Assembly: GCA_944321905.1 (NCBI GenBank)
Contig: CALUNI010000002.1
Location: forward strand, 1 to 64,000
DNA from: an uncultured Muribaculaceae bacterium
Lineage (GTDB): Bacteria; Bacteroidota; Bacteroidia; Bacteroidales; Muribaculaceae
Length of the DNA: 64,000 nt
Direction: 5' to 3'
A program made the translations under genes and the position numbers. The notes beneath the pieces were generated by a model. The model was not told the DNA's origin. It saw only the letters and a program-made list of their open reading frames with translations, and ran no database searches. Of this stretch, positions 63,878 through 64,000 are shown piece by piece (within the stretch, counting starts at the first letter, position 1; every line of letters begins with the position of its first letter).

Positions 63878-64000
63878 TTACAGGGCAGATATGTTGAATG
63901 GCGTAATTTCAAAGAATACCTTGTCGTGAGGGTAGCTATTACATGGCGTGACGGTAAAGCAGTCAAATGACTTCATGCCGTTGATAATGAGCTGTTGGTC
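63878..64000 (-). CDS. C-terminal end of a minus-strand gene (partial)
   Basis: 40 codons and a TAA (63880-63878) are visible, entering from the right edge. The frame reads as a beta-rich protein end (ending EITPFNISAL) with protein-like composition. No family can be named from so little. It would converge on the glycosyltransferase gene. Confidence 0.4.
   Translation of the reverse strand, partial: DQQLIINGMKSFDCFTVTPCNSYPHDKVFFEITPFNISAL

Overview
The window looks like chromosomal DNA of a Bacteroidales bacterium, most likely a gut species near Muribaculaceae/Bacteroidaceae (family-level placement is inference). The grounds are: promoters of the Bacteroidota type (a TTTG box, about 19 bases, then TAnnTTTG); TonB-receptor and DUF5689 lipoprotein genes; a GH97 glucosidase of the SusB kind; a psd-pssA-DUF4834 cluster; reverse rubrerythrin; and a division/cell-wall cluster in the usual Bacteroidota order. 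There are no rRNA genes, CRISPR arrays or transposase genes. One tRNA (Gln, TTG) is present.

Layout. 1-5.7 kb: a TonB-dependent receptor with a downstream lipoprotein (minus), then a secreted nuclease/phosphatase-family protein and a glycosyltransferase (plus). 5.8-13.5 kb: a three-gene RND efflux operon (adaptor, pump, TolC; minus) flanked by two AraC-type regulators. 13.5-16.8 kb: a compact overlapping three-gene island with two different cytosine-5 DNA methyltransferases and a protein joining an EcoRII-N-like front half to a DUF3883 nuclease-like back half, the best candidate for a novel system. 16.9-22.5 kb: an OPT transporter, an SPFH/RHH/small membrane protein operon with a striking operator-like dyad, and a GH2 enzyme. 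22.9-23.9 kb: a Fur/PerR-type regulator and reverse rubrerythrin.

24.3-39.5 kb is the complete dcw cluster rsmH-ftsL-ftsI-murE-mraY-murD-ftsW-murG-murC-ftsQ-ftsA-ftsZ, without mraZ in front. It makes the UDP-MurNAc-pentapeptide and lipid II precursors and the divisome core. 39.7-44.5 kb holds housekeeping genes: yqeY-like, serS, bcp, recA, manA. 44.5-46.6 kb is a small poorly characterised region, possibly phage-derived: a two-helix membrane protein facing a three-gene minus cluster whose middle product has the topology of a unimolecular spanin. 46.8-51.6 kb: a large TPR protein and its outer-membrane barrel partner.

51.9-57.4 kb: GH97 with an operator-like palindrome, the phosphatidylethanolamine synthesis genes and a sirtuin lacking zinc cysteines. 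57.6-59.8 kb: two FKBP isomerases and an Lrp/AsnC regulator. 59.8-60.7 kb is gene-free but structured: a promoter-to-terminator unit (candidate small RNA or 13-residue peptide) followed by a MITE-like element with long imperfect inverted ends. 60.7-64 kb: tRNA-Gln, a MATE transporter, a DUF486 protein, a glycosyltransferase and the tail of a minus-strand gene. All identifications come from reading motifs and context; no database search was run.
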